Assembly (NCBI RefSeq): GCF_017921815.1
Contig: NZ_JAGEMM010000001.1
Coordinates: 868,001-932,000 of the forward strand
Reading direction: 5' to 3'
Length of the DNA: 64,000 nucleotides
From: Microvirga antarctica
GTDB lineage: Bacteria > Pseudomonadota > Alphaproteobacteria > Rhizobiales > Beijerinckiaceae
The notes below the pieces were generated by a model. That model was not told the DNA's origin. It made no database searches and saw only the letters and a program-made list of their open reading frames with translations. This document shows positions 33,332-41,523 of this stretch, one piece after another. Numbering within the stretch: position 1 is the stretch's first letter; every line of letters starts with the position of its first letter. The position numbers were made by a program, and so were the translations under genes.

Positions 33332-34399
33332 TCAGCGGCGGTCGATTCGAAGTCCTGTCTGCGTGTCGAAGACGTGAATGTTGTCCGGTTCGGCCGTAAT
33401 GTGAATGGTCTCACCCGGCTCCACCGCCGTCCGCCCGCGGATCAGAACGCGAAGCGTGCGACCCGCCAACCGCGTGCTGATCTGGGTTTCTGAACCGGTT
33501 GGCTCGATGACCGACACCGCAACGGGCCAACCGGCCGACGCGATGGTGAAATGTTCGGGACGAATGCCGATGGTGACGGGCGTTCCAGCGGATGCATAAA
33601 CGCCGCCCGGAACAGCCAGCACGAGGCCGTCCGGAAGCGTCAGGCCGCTGCGATCTTCCGTGACGGCTCCTTGCAGGAAGTTCATCGGCGGCGATCCGAT
33701 GAAGGCCGCGACGAAGAGGTTGTCTGGCCGATCGTAGAGCTCCAGCGGAGCACCCACCTGCTCGACGCGGCCTGCATTCATCACGACGACACGGTTGGCA
33801 AGCGTCATGGCCTCGATCTGATCGTGCGTGACGTAGACCGTCGTCGTGCCCAGGCGCTGATGGAGTTCCTTAAGCTCGGAACGCATCTGAACGCGCAGTT
33901 TGGCGTCAAGGTTGGACAGCGGCTCGTCAAAGAGGAAGACCTGCGGGTCGCGCACGATGGCGCGTCCCATTGCGACCCGCTGGCGCTGACCGCCTGACAG
34001 GGCCCGCGGCTTGCGATCGAGAAGTGGCTCAAGGCTCAGAATCTCCGCAACCGATCGAACGCGCTTCTCGATCTCGGCAGGGGGAAGGCGCCGCAGCTTG
34101 AGCGCGAACGCCATGTTCTTTCGCACGCTCATATGCGGGTAGAGCGCGTAGTTTTGAAACACCATGGCAATGTCACGGTCTTTCGGGGCGACGTCGTTGA
34201 TGACCCGATCACCGATCAGGATGTCGCCTTCGGTGATCTCCTCCAGCCCCGCGATCATCCGCAGGAGCGTGGACTTGCCGCATCCCGAAGGGCCAACAAG
34301 CGCGACGAACTCCCCATCGGGAATCGCGATCGACACCCCGTGCATGACCTTGTGGTCGCCGTACGATTTGCGCACGCCTCGAATGTCGACAGCACCCAC
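33332..34399 (-). CDS. Carbohydrate-type ABC ATPase (UgpC/MalK-like)
   Basis: A 355-residue ATPase with Walker A GPSGCGKST, signature LSGGQRQRVAMGRAI, Walker B VFLFDEPLSNLD and the H-loop YVTHDQ. The C-terminal 120 residues form the TOBE/MalK regulatory domain (VTIGIRPEHFTI). The start is GTG 34399 with GGGAGG 5 bases upstream. It is the first gene of the operon, followed after a 116-base gap by the binding protein. Having its own ATPase makes this importer complete, unlike the two other incomplete ones in the window. Confidence 0.95.
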   Translation of the reverse strand: MGAVDIRGVRKSYGDHKVMHGVSIAIPDGEFVALVGPSGCGKSTLLRMIAGLEEITEGDILIGDRVINDVAPKDRDIAMVFQNYALYPHMSVRKNMAFALKLRRLPPAEIEKRVRSVAEILSLEPLLDRKPRALSGGQRQRVAMGRAIVRDPQVFLFDEPLSNLDAKLRVQMRSELKELHQRLGTTTVYVTHDQIEAMTLANRVVVMNAGRVEQVGAPLELYDRPDNLFVAAFIGSPPMNFLQGAVTEDRSGLTLPDGLVLAVPGGVYASAGTPVTIGIRPEHFTIASAGWPVAVSVIEPTGSETQISTRLAGRTLRVLIRGRTAVEPGETIHITAEPDNIHVFDTQTGLRIDRR

Positions 34400-34446
34400 T
34401 TGGCCTCCCGTTTGACCTGCGCCAAATCTCAGTTTCTATATTCAAT

Positions 34447-34477
34447 ATTCTATAGAATGTCGGCAAAGGGCCGTCAA
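34447..34477 (-). promoter_or_regulatory. Sigma-70 promoter with palindromic operator for the sugar-ABC/DUF2804 operon
   Basis: On the minus strand TTGACG (34477-34472), 17 bases, TATAGA (34454-34449). The -10 box lies inside a perfect 12-base palindrome ATTCTATAGAAT (34458-34447), and a further TTCTATA occurs at 34434-34440. Transcription would start near 34442 and give a leader of about 40 bases to GTG 34399. A dimeric GntR repressor from the same operon is the natural candidate to bind it. Confidence 0.6.
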
Positions 34478-34750
34478 TCCGCGAGTTGGGACTGCAATTC
34501 TGCCGCACCCCCCTGGCGGGGCCTTCGCATCCGCAGCATGACCACACGGCTATCATAGCGGCGCGATTACGCTTTCGGGGAACACCGGTTCGGGCAAGCC
34601 CGCTTGGATTGGTCCCGCCGCGGGCGGCCTCTTTTTGCGCTCGGTGTCCGGTCAGGACAGCTGGTCTCGGGGACGTCGGAGGCTCGCCCTGGGCCCTCGC
34701 CCGACCGCAGGGCGGCGGATACCCGCCATGAACCGTCCACGAACGAATAC
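34478..34750. other. Intergenic stretch, no gene seen
   Basis: Between the operon promoter and the next small gene. Open frames on both strands are short, Pro/Arg/Ser rich and lack ribosome sites. I see no hairpin with a U-run and no RNA gene. Confidence 0.35.
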
Positions 34751-35092
34751 CTACTTGCGACAGGCAAAGGGCGGAAACGTGCTCGCTGTGCCTGCATTCA
34801 TGGCGAGGATCACCATCACGTTCGCCATCTCGAGCTCTTCGGATGATCGCGGGCACACATCTGCTCGTGACGTGCAACCCGATGCGAGAAAGGCTTCATG
34901 GCGATCCAGGAAATCCTGCCCCAGCCCTCGCGACCCTCGTCTGGTGATGGCCTCCGCCCACGCCTGTTTGTAGCGGGCGCACTTCACCTCTGGCCAGGTC
35001 GGCGACCGCGCATCTTGCGCCACAACGCCGGACGCAGTGCCGATAGCGAGGCACGTCAGCAGTACGGCGGATAATGTCGTCGGACGGGTCAC
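34751..35092 (-). CDS. Small secreted protein of unknown function
   Basis: A 113-residue protein with a clear signal peptide (about residues 1-25, VLLTCLAIGTASGVVAQ) and four Cys in the mature part (VKCARYKQ, ASGCTSRADVCPRS, PFACRK), likely disulphide bonded in the periplasm. The central part is helical (KQAWAEAITRRGSRGLGQDF). The Cys spacing resembles many small alphaproteobacterial secreted proteins without known role. It does not obviously belong to a neighbouring operon. Confidence 0.6.
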   Translation of the reverse strand: MTRPTTLSAVLLTCLAIGTASGVVAQDARSPTWPEVKCARYKQAWAEAITRRGSRGLGQDFLDRHEAFLASGCTSRADVCPRSSEELEMANVMVILAMNAGTASTFPPFACRK

Positions 35093-35503
35093 GTCGACCT
35101 CGCATGAGGGAGTTGGGCAGGTCAGCCCGCCCGACGGTTAGCCGATTCCGGCAGAATTTTGAAGCGCGCTCGTCTTCGGCCTCCAATCAAGCGAGGAAGA
35201 TTGTTTCACCGGTGCGCGTGTGCTTGCGCACCGACTCTTGAAAGGAAACTGCGCATAAGTGCGGTGCTGCAAGCGCGGGATCGTCAAGCACATGAGTGAA
35301 CGACGACATATCCCTGGTCAACTCTCTGATGTCGGCCCACCGGAGGACGTGCCTCCGCCGTGCGAACACGATCTCAGGATTAAAGCCCATGTCCGAGCGA
35401 TGATCGCTCGCATTCCACTGCGCCCCCAGGCGGCCGATGTGAAGGACTGCGCGGCCGGGCCCTCCGGTTAGGTCTCTGTTCTGGCCGCGTTCGTGCGAAC
35501 AGA
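35093..35503. other. Intergenic stretch with no convincing gene
   Basis: About 410 bases. A minus-strand frame ending at 35187 (67 residues if read from ATG 35390) and a plus-strand frame from 35292 both look partly protein-like, but neither has a ribosome site or known family. No RNA gene or mobile-element remnant is recognisable. Confidence 0.35.
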
Positions 35504-35528
35504 GGAACGTCTCCCGAGTCTTCGCGTT
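35504..35528 (+). promoter_or_regulatory. EcfG-type general-stress promoter
   Basis: GGAAC (35504-35508), exactly 16 bases, then CGTT (35525-35528): a perfect match to the EcfG consensus. A start site near 35535 would leave a very short leader before the AGGAG ribosome site and ATG 35552 of the DUF883-like gene. Position, spacing and gene type all agree. Confidence 0.75.
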
Positions 35529-35551
35529 GCCGTGCGACAGAGGAGACTTCG

Positions 35552-36040
35552 ATGCAGAAACCGATTGAGACCCCAAACTCCCATGCCGGCCCTCACTCGA
35601 AAGCGGAACACGAGTCGGCCGCGCACCACGATCTCGACGCACGGCTCGACCATGGGATCAAGGAGTCATTTCCAGGAAGTGACCCGGTTTCTGTCAAGGT
35701 GAGCAAGTATGCTCCCGGTGATCCTCGCGGCGTCGATGAAACGTCCCACGGTGACGACGACCGGGTTTCCGGAGCTCTTCGGAGTGCCCGGCATGCAGCC
35801 GAGGCAACCGCCGAGAGGATTGCGGACTCGGTGGACTACCTGAGCGCACGCGGGCGGAAGGTTGCTCCGCGCGCCCAGAGAGCGGTCGCAGACGCGGTGA
35901 CCGAGCATCCCGTAGCAGCCATGTTCCTGGCAGGTCTGGTGGGCTGCGGCGTGGCACTCCTCGCCTACGAGGTTGCAACAGCACCCCGTGCCCCCCGCAA
36001 GACGAGACGCCGCGCTTATGGGGCTGACGAAATTTCATAG
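35552..36040 (+). CDS. DUF883/ElaB-like membrane-anchored stress protein
   Basis: A 162-residue protein. A hydrophilic N-terminal half contains LDHGIKESFPGSDPVSV, a motif seen in many alphaproteobacterial stress proteins. An amphipathic helix follows (SALRSARHAAEATAERIADSVDYLSARGRK), then one C-terminal membrane helix (AAMFLAGLVGCGVALLAYEVA) and a basic tail. The helix-plus-tail architecture is that of ElaB/YqjD proteins, which tether ribosomes to the inner membrane in E. coli; here that role is inference. A strong AGGAG site and a perfect EcfG promoter precede it. Confidence 0.75.
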   Translation: MQKPIETPNSHAGPHSKAEHESAAHHDLDARLDHGIKESFPGSDPVSVKVSKYAPGDPRGVDETSHGDDDRVSGALRSARHAAEATAERIADSVDYLSARGRKVAPRAQRAVADAVTEHPVAAMFLAGLVGCGVALLAYEVATAPRAPRKTRRRAYGADEIS

Positions 36041-36053
36041 CTGGATCTGTCCT

Positions 36054-36081
36054 TCGGCCGCCGGGGTGGCTTGGCGGCCGA
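36054..36081. terminator. Stem-loop between convergent genes
   Basis: A perfect 9-base stem TCGGCCGCC / GGCGGCCGA with a 10-base loop, located between the convergent stops of the ElaB-like gene (36040) and the DppC-like gene (36102). There is no U-run on either strand, so it may slow polymerase or stabilise 3' ends rather than terminate alone. Confidence 0.4.
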
Positions 36082-36101
36082 TGGGGTGGACGCGGCAGAC
36101 G

Positions 36102-36956
36102 TCACTGTCGACGCTCTCGCTGCCGGGGATCGAGCGTATCGCGAAGCCAGTCGCCCAGGAGGTTGACGCTGAGCACCACGAGCATGATGGCCAATCCCGG
36201 GAAGGTGGCGAGCCACCAGGCCGACGAAATGTATGATCGACCTTCGGCGAGCATTCGACCCCAGCTCGGATACGGCGGTTGGACTCCGATACCGAGGAAG
36301 CTCAACGACGATTCCAGAACGATCACGCGCGCGAGTTCGAGAGTTGCCACGACGATCACCGGCATCAGTACGTTGGGCAGGATGTGCTGGAACGCGATGC
36401 GCCACGGATTGGCACCGATGGTGTGCGCCGAGAGGATGAATTCACGATGCTTGAGAGCGAGGACTTCTCCCCGGACGATGCGGGCGTATCGCGTCCAGCT
36501 GGTGAGCGCCAGCACCGCGATAAGGTTGCCGATACTCGGGCCCACCGCCGCGACGACGACAAGCGCAAGAAGCATCAGTGGGAACGCGAGCTGGACATCC
36601 ACCACCCGCATGATGATCTGGTCCGGCAACCCTCCTCGGTATCCCGAGTAGAGACCAACCCCGACACCGACGATCCCACCGACAACGACAGACGCTAACG
36701 CGACCGCAAGCGTGATGCGGCTGCCGTAGAGGATTCGGCTGAAGACGTCGCGCCCGAGCTGGTCGCGCCCCAGCGGTGCCTTCCCGATTTCCGTCAGAGA
36801 CAGGCTCGGGGGCGAAAGCCGTCCGCGCAAGTCGGTCTGGGTGGGAGCCATGGGGGCGACGACCGGGGCCAGAACCGCACCTGCTACAAAGACCGACAGA
36901 ATGAATGCGCCAAGAACGGCGTTGCGCGAGCGAAGGAGAGCTGAGAAAAATTTCAT
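36102..36956 (-). CDS. Dipeptide/oligopeptide-type ABC permease (DppC-like)
   Basis: A 284-residue permease with six helices, the N-terminal OppC_N segment (ALLRSRNAVLGAFILSVFVAG) and the EAA loop (EFILSAHTIGANPWRIAFQHILPN). The GxxxQPPYPSWGRML motif after the loop (GIGVQPPYPSWGRMLAEG) is typical of DppC. It is the last gene of the hyuA-hyuB-dppABC operon. No DppD/DppF ATPase genes follow. It forms the channel with the DppB-like protein. Confidence 0.93.
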   Translation of the reverse strand: MKFFSALLRSRNAVLGAFILSVFVAGAVLAPVVAPMAPTQTDLRGRLSPPSLSLTEIGKAPLGRDQLGRDVFSRILYGSRITLAVALASVVVGGIVGVGVGLYSGYRGGLPDQIIMRVVDVQLAFPLMLLALVVVAAVGPSIGNLIAVLALTSWTRYARIVRGEVLALKHREFILSAHTIGANPWRIAFQHILPNVLMPVIVVATLELARVIVLESSLSFLGIGVQPPYPSWGRMLAEGRSYISSAWWLATFPGLAIMLVVLSVNLLGDWLRDTLDPRQRERRQ

Positions 36957-36966
36957 CGATGAGGTC

Positions 36967-37881
36967 CTATGCCCTCAACCGTGGATCAAGCGTGACATAG
37001 AGGAGATCGACGATGAGGTTGACCGCGATGAAGATCGCGGCAAGCACGACAGCGCCGGCCTGAACCACGGAGAAATCCTTGGTCTCGATGGCCTGCACGA
37101 TGACGCGCCCGACACCGGGCCATGAGAAGATCGTTTCGGTGATCACCGCGCCTCCAAGAAGTTCGCCTGCGAGTATGCCCACCATTGTCAGCACTGGCAT
37201 AGCAGCGTTGGGTGTGGCGTGCTTGAGGAACAGCCGTAGAGTCGATACGCCTTTGGCGCGGGCGGTTCGGATATAATCCTGGCTCAACACTTCGATCAGG
37301 CTGGAGCGGAAAAGCCGCGCGACGCTTGCGGAGGTGAAGGTCGCCAAAGTCAGAGCCGGCAGGATGATATGCTCCACCCCCCCGGTTCCACCAGTCGGCA
37401 ACCAGCGCAGCTGGACGGCGAAGATCAGAATGAAGACGAGACCTAACCAAAAGACAGGGGTCGCCTGACCGATCAGAGCGACCAGCATGGTTACGAACTC
37501 GATCAGCGTGCCGCGAAACCGCGCGGCGAGGAACCCGCCCACGAGCCCGAAGGCAACGGCAAGAACCAGCGCGACCATCGCCAGCATCATCGTGTCGGGC
37601 AAACGCTCGAGCACGACCGTCATCGCGGGTCGTTGAAACTGGAACGAGGTCCCGAAATCGCCCACGGCCACACGTCTGAGGAAGTCGACGTATTGCGCCC
37701 CGAGCGATTGATCCAACCCAAGAGACGCGCGCAGCGTCGCCACGTCCGCATCGCTCGCCCCGATGGGGAGCATCAACAGCACGGGATCCCCCAACAGGCG
37801 TGCCGCGACGAAGACAATCGTCACGACACCCCATATGGCAAGGACTGCATTGAGGAGACGGGTGAGGATCACACGAGCCAT
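36967..37881 (-). CDS. Dipeptide/oligopeptide-type ABC permease (DppB-like)
   Basis: A 304-residue permease with six helices. It has the DppB N-terminus (RLLNAVLAIWGVVTIVFVAARLLGDPV) and EAA loop (DYIRTARAKGVSTLRLFLKHATPNA), followed by ETIFSWPGVGRVIVQAIETKD. It lies 10 bases upstream of the DppC-like gene and 19 bases after the binding-protein stop. Substrates of this class include peptides, glutathione and nickel; near hyuAB, 5-oxoproline-containing or hydantoin-like compounds are plausible. Confidence 0.93.
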   Translation of the reverse strand: MARVILTRLLNAVLAIWGVVTIVFVAARLLGDPVLLMLPIGASDADVATLRASLGLDQSLGAQYVDFLRRVAVGDFGTSFQFQRPAMTVVLERLPDTMMLAMVALVLAVAFGLVGGFLAARFRGTLIEFVTMLVALIGQATPVFWLGLVFILIFAVQLRWLPTGGTGGVEHIILPALTLATFTSASVARLFRSSLIEVLSQDYIRTARAKGVSTLRLFLKHATPNAAMPVLTMVGILAGELLGGAVITETIFSWPGVGRVIVQAIETKDFSVVQAGAVVLAAIFIAVNLIVDLLYVTLDPRLRA

Positions 37882-37900
37882 GAGCGGATCTTACCGGGCA

Positions 37901-39403
37901 CTATTTGGCCAGCTGGACATCCACCGCCCTGAACCAGTCGTCGGACCGGACGGTCCATTTGACACGGTCTGCAAACGCATAGGTGGTTGGTTGATTGAAC
38001 AGAACGATGTGAGCCGGATCGGCGCAGAAGCTCTCCGTCGCCTTCTTGTAGATTTCAACACGCTTCTTCTCGTCGGTGGTCGAGCGAGCCTCTCGGATCA
38101 GTCGCGTGAAATCCGCGTTCTCGTAATACGAGTAGCGGTTGCCCGTTTCAAACAGCGACAACATGCCATCCGCATTCAAGGTCGGCCACGACTGACCGAG
38201 ATAGGACAGCGAGCCGACATTTCCGGCATTCTGGAACTTGTCGATCCAGCGGCCGTATTCCATCTCGACGAGGTTGGTCTTCACGCCGACTTCCTCGAGC
38301 TGCGCTGCAATTGCCTGGGAGACCTCCGCGCCCAGTAGATAGCGCCCGAGCGGCACTTCGAACTCGATCGTAAGGCCATTCGGATATCCTGCCTTTGCGA
38401 GCAGCTCCTTGGCCTTGGCCGGATCATAGGGAAACGGTTTGAGATCCGGATTGAAACCGAAATACGACTCGTTCAGCGGCTGACACGCATTCAGTGAGCC
38501 GTATCCTTCGAAGAGGGTGTCAAGGATTGCCTGTTTGTCGACCGCATAGTTGAGCGCAAGCCGCAAGGCCGGATTGTCCTTGAACGGCGCCTTGAGATTG
38601 TTGAACTTGACGAATTGCATGCGCGTGCTGGGGACCGCGCCGACAACGAATTTTCCCGAATTCTTGATGCGCGCAAGCTCGGACGGGGCAACACCTGAAA
38701 TCAGGTCCACTTCGCCCACGAGAAGAGCCGAGATCCGCGAAGCGTCCTCGGGGATGACACGAAATACCACATCGTCGAAGGCTGGCTTCGGCCCGGCTGT
38801 GTAATTGGGCTTGGCTTTCAGGACGACGCGGTCCCCTGGCTTGAATTCGACAAGGTCGTAAGGGCCAGACCCCAGGGCCTCGATCGCCGGATTATGCGAC
38901 TTCGACCAGACTGGCGGAAGGAAGAAGATCATCGACATCTGATCGGGAAGCGACGGGTAAGGCGAGCTCGTGACAAGATCGACTGTCGTCGGATCGACAA
39001 CGCGAACGTCCTTGATGGCCGACAACCACGCCCGCACCGGCGCTTTCTGATTGGGATCGAGGATCCGGTCGATGTTCCACTTCACTGCCGCCGCATCCAG
39101 GGGCTCGCCATTGGCGAATTTGACATCCGGTCGGAGCTTGAACCGCCACGTGTTATCGTCGACCGCTTCCCATGAGGATGCAAGCGCGGGCTGCAGCTTC
39201 AGGTCAGGACCCCGGATGACCAGCGGTGTGTAAAGGTGGCTGATCACCGACAGATCGGTTCCGACGGTCGTGGTCATGGCCGGATCGAGAAGCGTGACAT
39301 TGGCAGAAAGAGCAACCGTCAGGCGCTCCGCAAGGCTCGGCGTGGCCAGGCAGGCAAGGGCTGCTGTTGCAACAGCGCCGTTGAAGAAGGATCGTAAACG
39401 CAT
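37901..39403 (-). CDS. Dipeptide/oligopeptide-type ABC binding protein (family 5)
   Basis: A 500-residue SBP_bac_5 protein. The signal peptide covers residues 1-24 (FFNGAVATAALACLATPSLA). Conserved blocks: LDPAMTTTVGTDLSVISHLYTPLV, WRFKLRPDVKFANGEPLDAAAVKWNI and ALNYAVDKQAILDTLFEGYG. ATG 39403 is chosen for GGAG 9 bases upstream; earlier in-frame ATGs would add residues before the signal peptide. It lies between hyuB and the permeases, so it should bind the substrate that HyuAB attack after uptake. Confidence 0.92.
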   Translation of the reverse strand: MRLRSFFNGAVATAALACLATPSLAERLTVALSANVTLLDPAMTTTVGTDLSVISHLYTPLVIRGPDLKLQPALASSWEAVDDNTWRFKLRPDVKFANGEPLDAAAVKWNIDRILDPNQKAPVRAWLSAIKDVRVVDPTTVDLVTSSPYPSLPDQMSMIFFLPPVWSKSHNPAIEALGSGPYDLVEFKPGDRVVLKAKPNYTAGPKPAFDDVVFRVIPEDASRISALLVGEVDLISGVAPSELARIKNSGKFVVGAVPSTRMQFVKFNNLKAPFKDNPALRLALNYAVDKQAILDTLFEGYGSLNACQPLNESYFGFNPDLKPFPYDPAKAKELLAKAGYPNGLTIEFEVPLGRYLLGAEVSQAIAAQLEEVGVKTNLVEMEYGRWIDKFQNAGNVGSLSYLGQSWPTLNADGMLSLFETGNRYSYYENADFTRLIREARSTTDEKKRVEIYKKATESFCADPAHIVLFNQPTTYAFADRVKWTVRSDDWFRAVDVQLAK

Positions 39404-39486
39404 TCGTCTAATCTCCGGTGGCATTTTGAGAACAGAGGCTTTGTTCGACATCGATCCAAGAGGAACCGACGCCGCATTGGTTAGGA

Positions 39487-41523
39487 CTAGGCAGCGGATG
39501 CGGTGAGGAGCGCTGGTTTGACGACGCGCGCCTCGAGCAACGCCAGTTCTCGCTCGACCGCGACCCTGGCATGCGCCAACGCGTCCGGCGCGAATGGTAC
39601 GTTGCGTTCGATGACCGCGAGCAGAGCGGCCCAGAGAACACGGCGCGCAACGGTGCGGGCGCCGAGCGGCAAGGTCAGCAGGGCAGCCGAGATGCGCGAC
39701 AGCAGTGTGTCGTCGAACACCGCGTCCCACACATCGCGTTCGCGCCCAAATGCAAAGAACGGACGCTCAGGATCTCTCGCGCGCGCCGCGACCATCTCAG
39801 AACGTCGCAACGTCGTTGCGGATTTGTCGACGCGGTCATCGGCAATATGAACGCCGTAGTCCCGCAACGCTGATTCCGCGCTCACGAACCCGCCACGAAC
39901 GTCCTTCAGCACCCGCTGGGGATCGCGTTTCAGCGGATCGCCGTAACCGCCACCGCCCGGGGTCAGGATGGTAATCGTATCGCCGGCCTGGAGCTCGACC
40001 ATGTCGAGTTTTCCGACCTCGTGCTCGTCCGGTCGGCCTCGGTTGACGATCGTGCGCGCCGCCAGACCGGGCAGACCGCCGGCAAGACCCCAAGGAACGA
40101 AGCGGAAGCGGTCCATTCCACGACCAAGCACCTGAGAGCCGCTCTGGTGAGGCGAGAACGTCAACTCCGCGCCGGACCCGCCGCGCCATTCACCAGCACC
40201 CCCGGAATCGATCCGCATGGCATAGGACAGGATGGTCACGTCAGCGTTCGCTTCTGTCGTCTCCAGCGGGTTGTTGCCGATATTCACAGGCCCGCTATGG
40301 CGGCCATCCGCACCATCTCCGCCATTGTGAGCGCCGCCTCCACCGACCATCGGCTGAACCACGGATACATTGCGACGGCCGTTCGAATCTTCCGGCTCGG
40401 CCAGCACCACAGGAATGATAATTCCGGCGCAGCCAGCAGGCATGAAGTCGGGAAGTGCCTGTGCAAGCGCGCCGTTCGTCGCATCCATCACGCGATGCAC
40501 AATCGCATGACGCACCCCGACCGCTGCGGGGAATTCCGGGTTGAGGAGTGAGCCGCGCTCCGTGTAGATCGTGACCGGCTCCAGCATGCCGGAATTCAGC
40601 GGAAGGGTCGGATCGCGCGTGAGCGCGTAGCTGGTGAGCCACGCGGTCATCTGAGAATGCCGCTTTCCGGCAGTGGGCAGGTTGTAGGCGGCCTGAACCT
40701 GCGGATCCGACCCGGTGAAGTCGAGATGAAGCAGGCCGTCATCGATCGTCAGCTTCAATCGAATCCGAAGCGGGAGCGCCGACACCAGGTCATCGTCAAT
40801 ATAGTCCCAGAACTCGAAGGTCCCATCCGGAATGCTGCGGAATGCCTCGCGGGCCTTGACGGCGGTGTAGGAGAGAACGCCAGGAATCGCGGCCTCGAAT
40901 GTGTCGATCCCATGCTGGGCAATGATCCGCGCGACGCGGCGCTCGCCGAGGTGGAGAGCGGCCAGCATGGCGCGGATGTCGCCCATATTGGCATCCGGAG
41001 TCCGGCAATTGGCGCGCAGGAATCCTTCCGCATCCTTATTCATCTCGCCGCGTTTGACGAGCTTCATGGGAGGGATCAGCATCCCTTCCTGAAACAGCTC
41101 GAAATTGCTCGGAGATATGCTTGAGGGAACGCGCCCACCGACATCGGCCGAGTGGACGAACGACCATCCATATGAAACGATCCGGCCGTCATGAAAGTAC
41201 GGCTGCACGAGATTGAAATCGGGCAAGTGCGTTGCAAGGCCCGACGACATGTAGGGGTGATTGGTGATGATCACATCGCCCGGCTCAAGATGCCCGACGG
41301 CAGCGATAGTCGGGCCGCAATCGAGATCGAAAAAGCCTGAGACACCGATATTGCGGGGGTAGGCGTAGAATTTCCCCCGCGTATCAACCAACGCGGTGGA
41401 GAAATCGGCCGCTTCCTTCACGTATTGGGAGCGACCTGTGCGCTTGAGAAAATAGGACATCTCCTCCGCGGCCGCGGCAAATTTCGTGGCCAGGATTTCC
41501 AGGGTGACCGGGTCAAGCTTCAT
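39487..41523 (-). CDS. hyuB: Hydantoinase B/oxoprolinase family subunit (HyuB)
   Basis: A 678-residue protein of the hydantoinase B/oxoprolinase family. The N-terminus KLDPVTLEILATKFAAAAEEM and blocks GDVIITNHPYMSSGLATHLPD and LTPGGGGYGDPLKRDP are diagnostic. With HyuA it catalyses ATP-dependent ring opening of hydantoins, 5-oxoproline or N-methylhydantoin; acetone carboxylase-like relatives also exist. ATG 41523 has AGGAG 8 bases upstream and overlaps the hyuA stop by 11 bases. The roughly 100-residue C-terminal extension (RDVWDAVFDDTLLSRISAAL) is longer than in several HyuB proteins. Confidence 0.92.
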   Translation of the reverse strand: MKLDPVTLEILATKFAAAAEEMSYFLKRTGRSQYVKEAADFSTALVDTRGKFYAYPRNIGVSGFFDLDCGPTIAAVGHLEPGDVIITNHPYMSSGLATHLPDFNLVQPYFHDGRIVSYGWSFVHSADVGGRVPSSISPSNFELFQEGMLIPPMKLVKRGEMNKDAEGFLRANCRTPDANMGDIRAMLAALHLGERRVARIIAQHGIDTFEAAIPGVLSYTAVKAREAFRSIPDGTFEFWDYIDDDLVSALPLRIRLKLTIDDGLLHLDFTGSDPQVQAAYNLPTAGKRHSQMTAWLTSYALTRDPTLPLNSGMLEPVTIYTERGSLLNPEFPAAVGVRHAIVHRVMDATNGALAQALPDFMPAGCAGIIIPVVLAEPEDSNGRRNVSVVQPMVGGGGAHNGGDGADGRHSGPVNIGNNPLETTEANADVTILSYAMRIDSGGAGEWRGGSGAELTFSPHQSGSQVLGRGMDRFRFVPWGLAGGLPGLAARTIVNRGRPDEHEVGKLDMVELQAGDTITILTPGGGGYGDPLKRDPQRVLKDVRGGFVSAESALRDYGVHIADDRVDKSATTLRRSEMVAARARDPERPFFAFGRERDVWDAVFDDTLLSRISAALLTLPLGARTVARRVLWAALLAVIERNVPFAPDALAHARVAVERELALLEARVVKPALLTASAA

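Noticed and set aside
35187-35390. Minus-strand frame reading MGFNPEIVFARRR...
   Set aside because: Partly protein-like, but with no ribosome site and no family; left as an intergenic remark.
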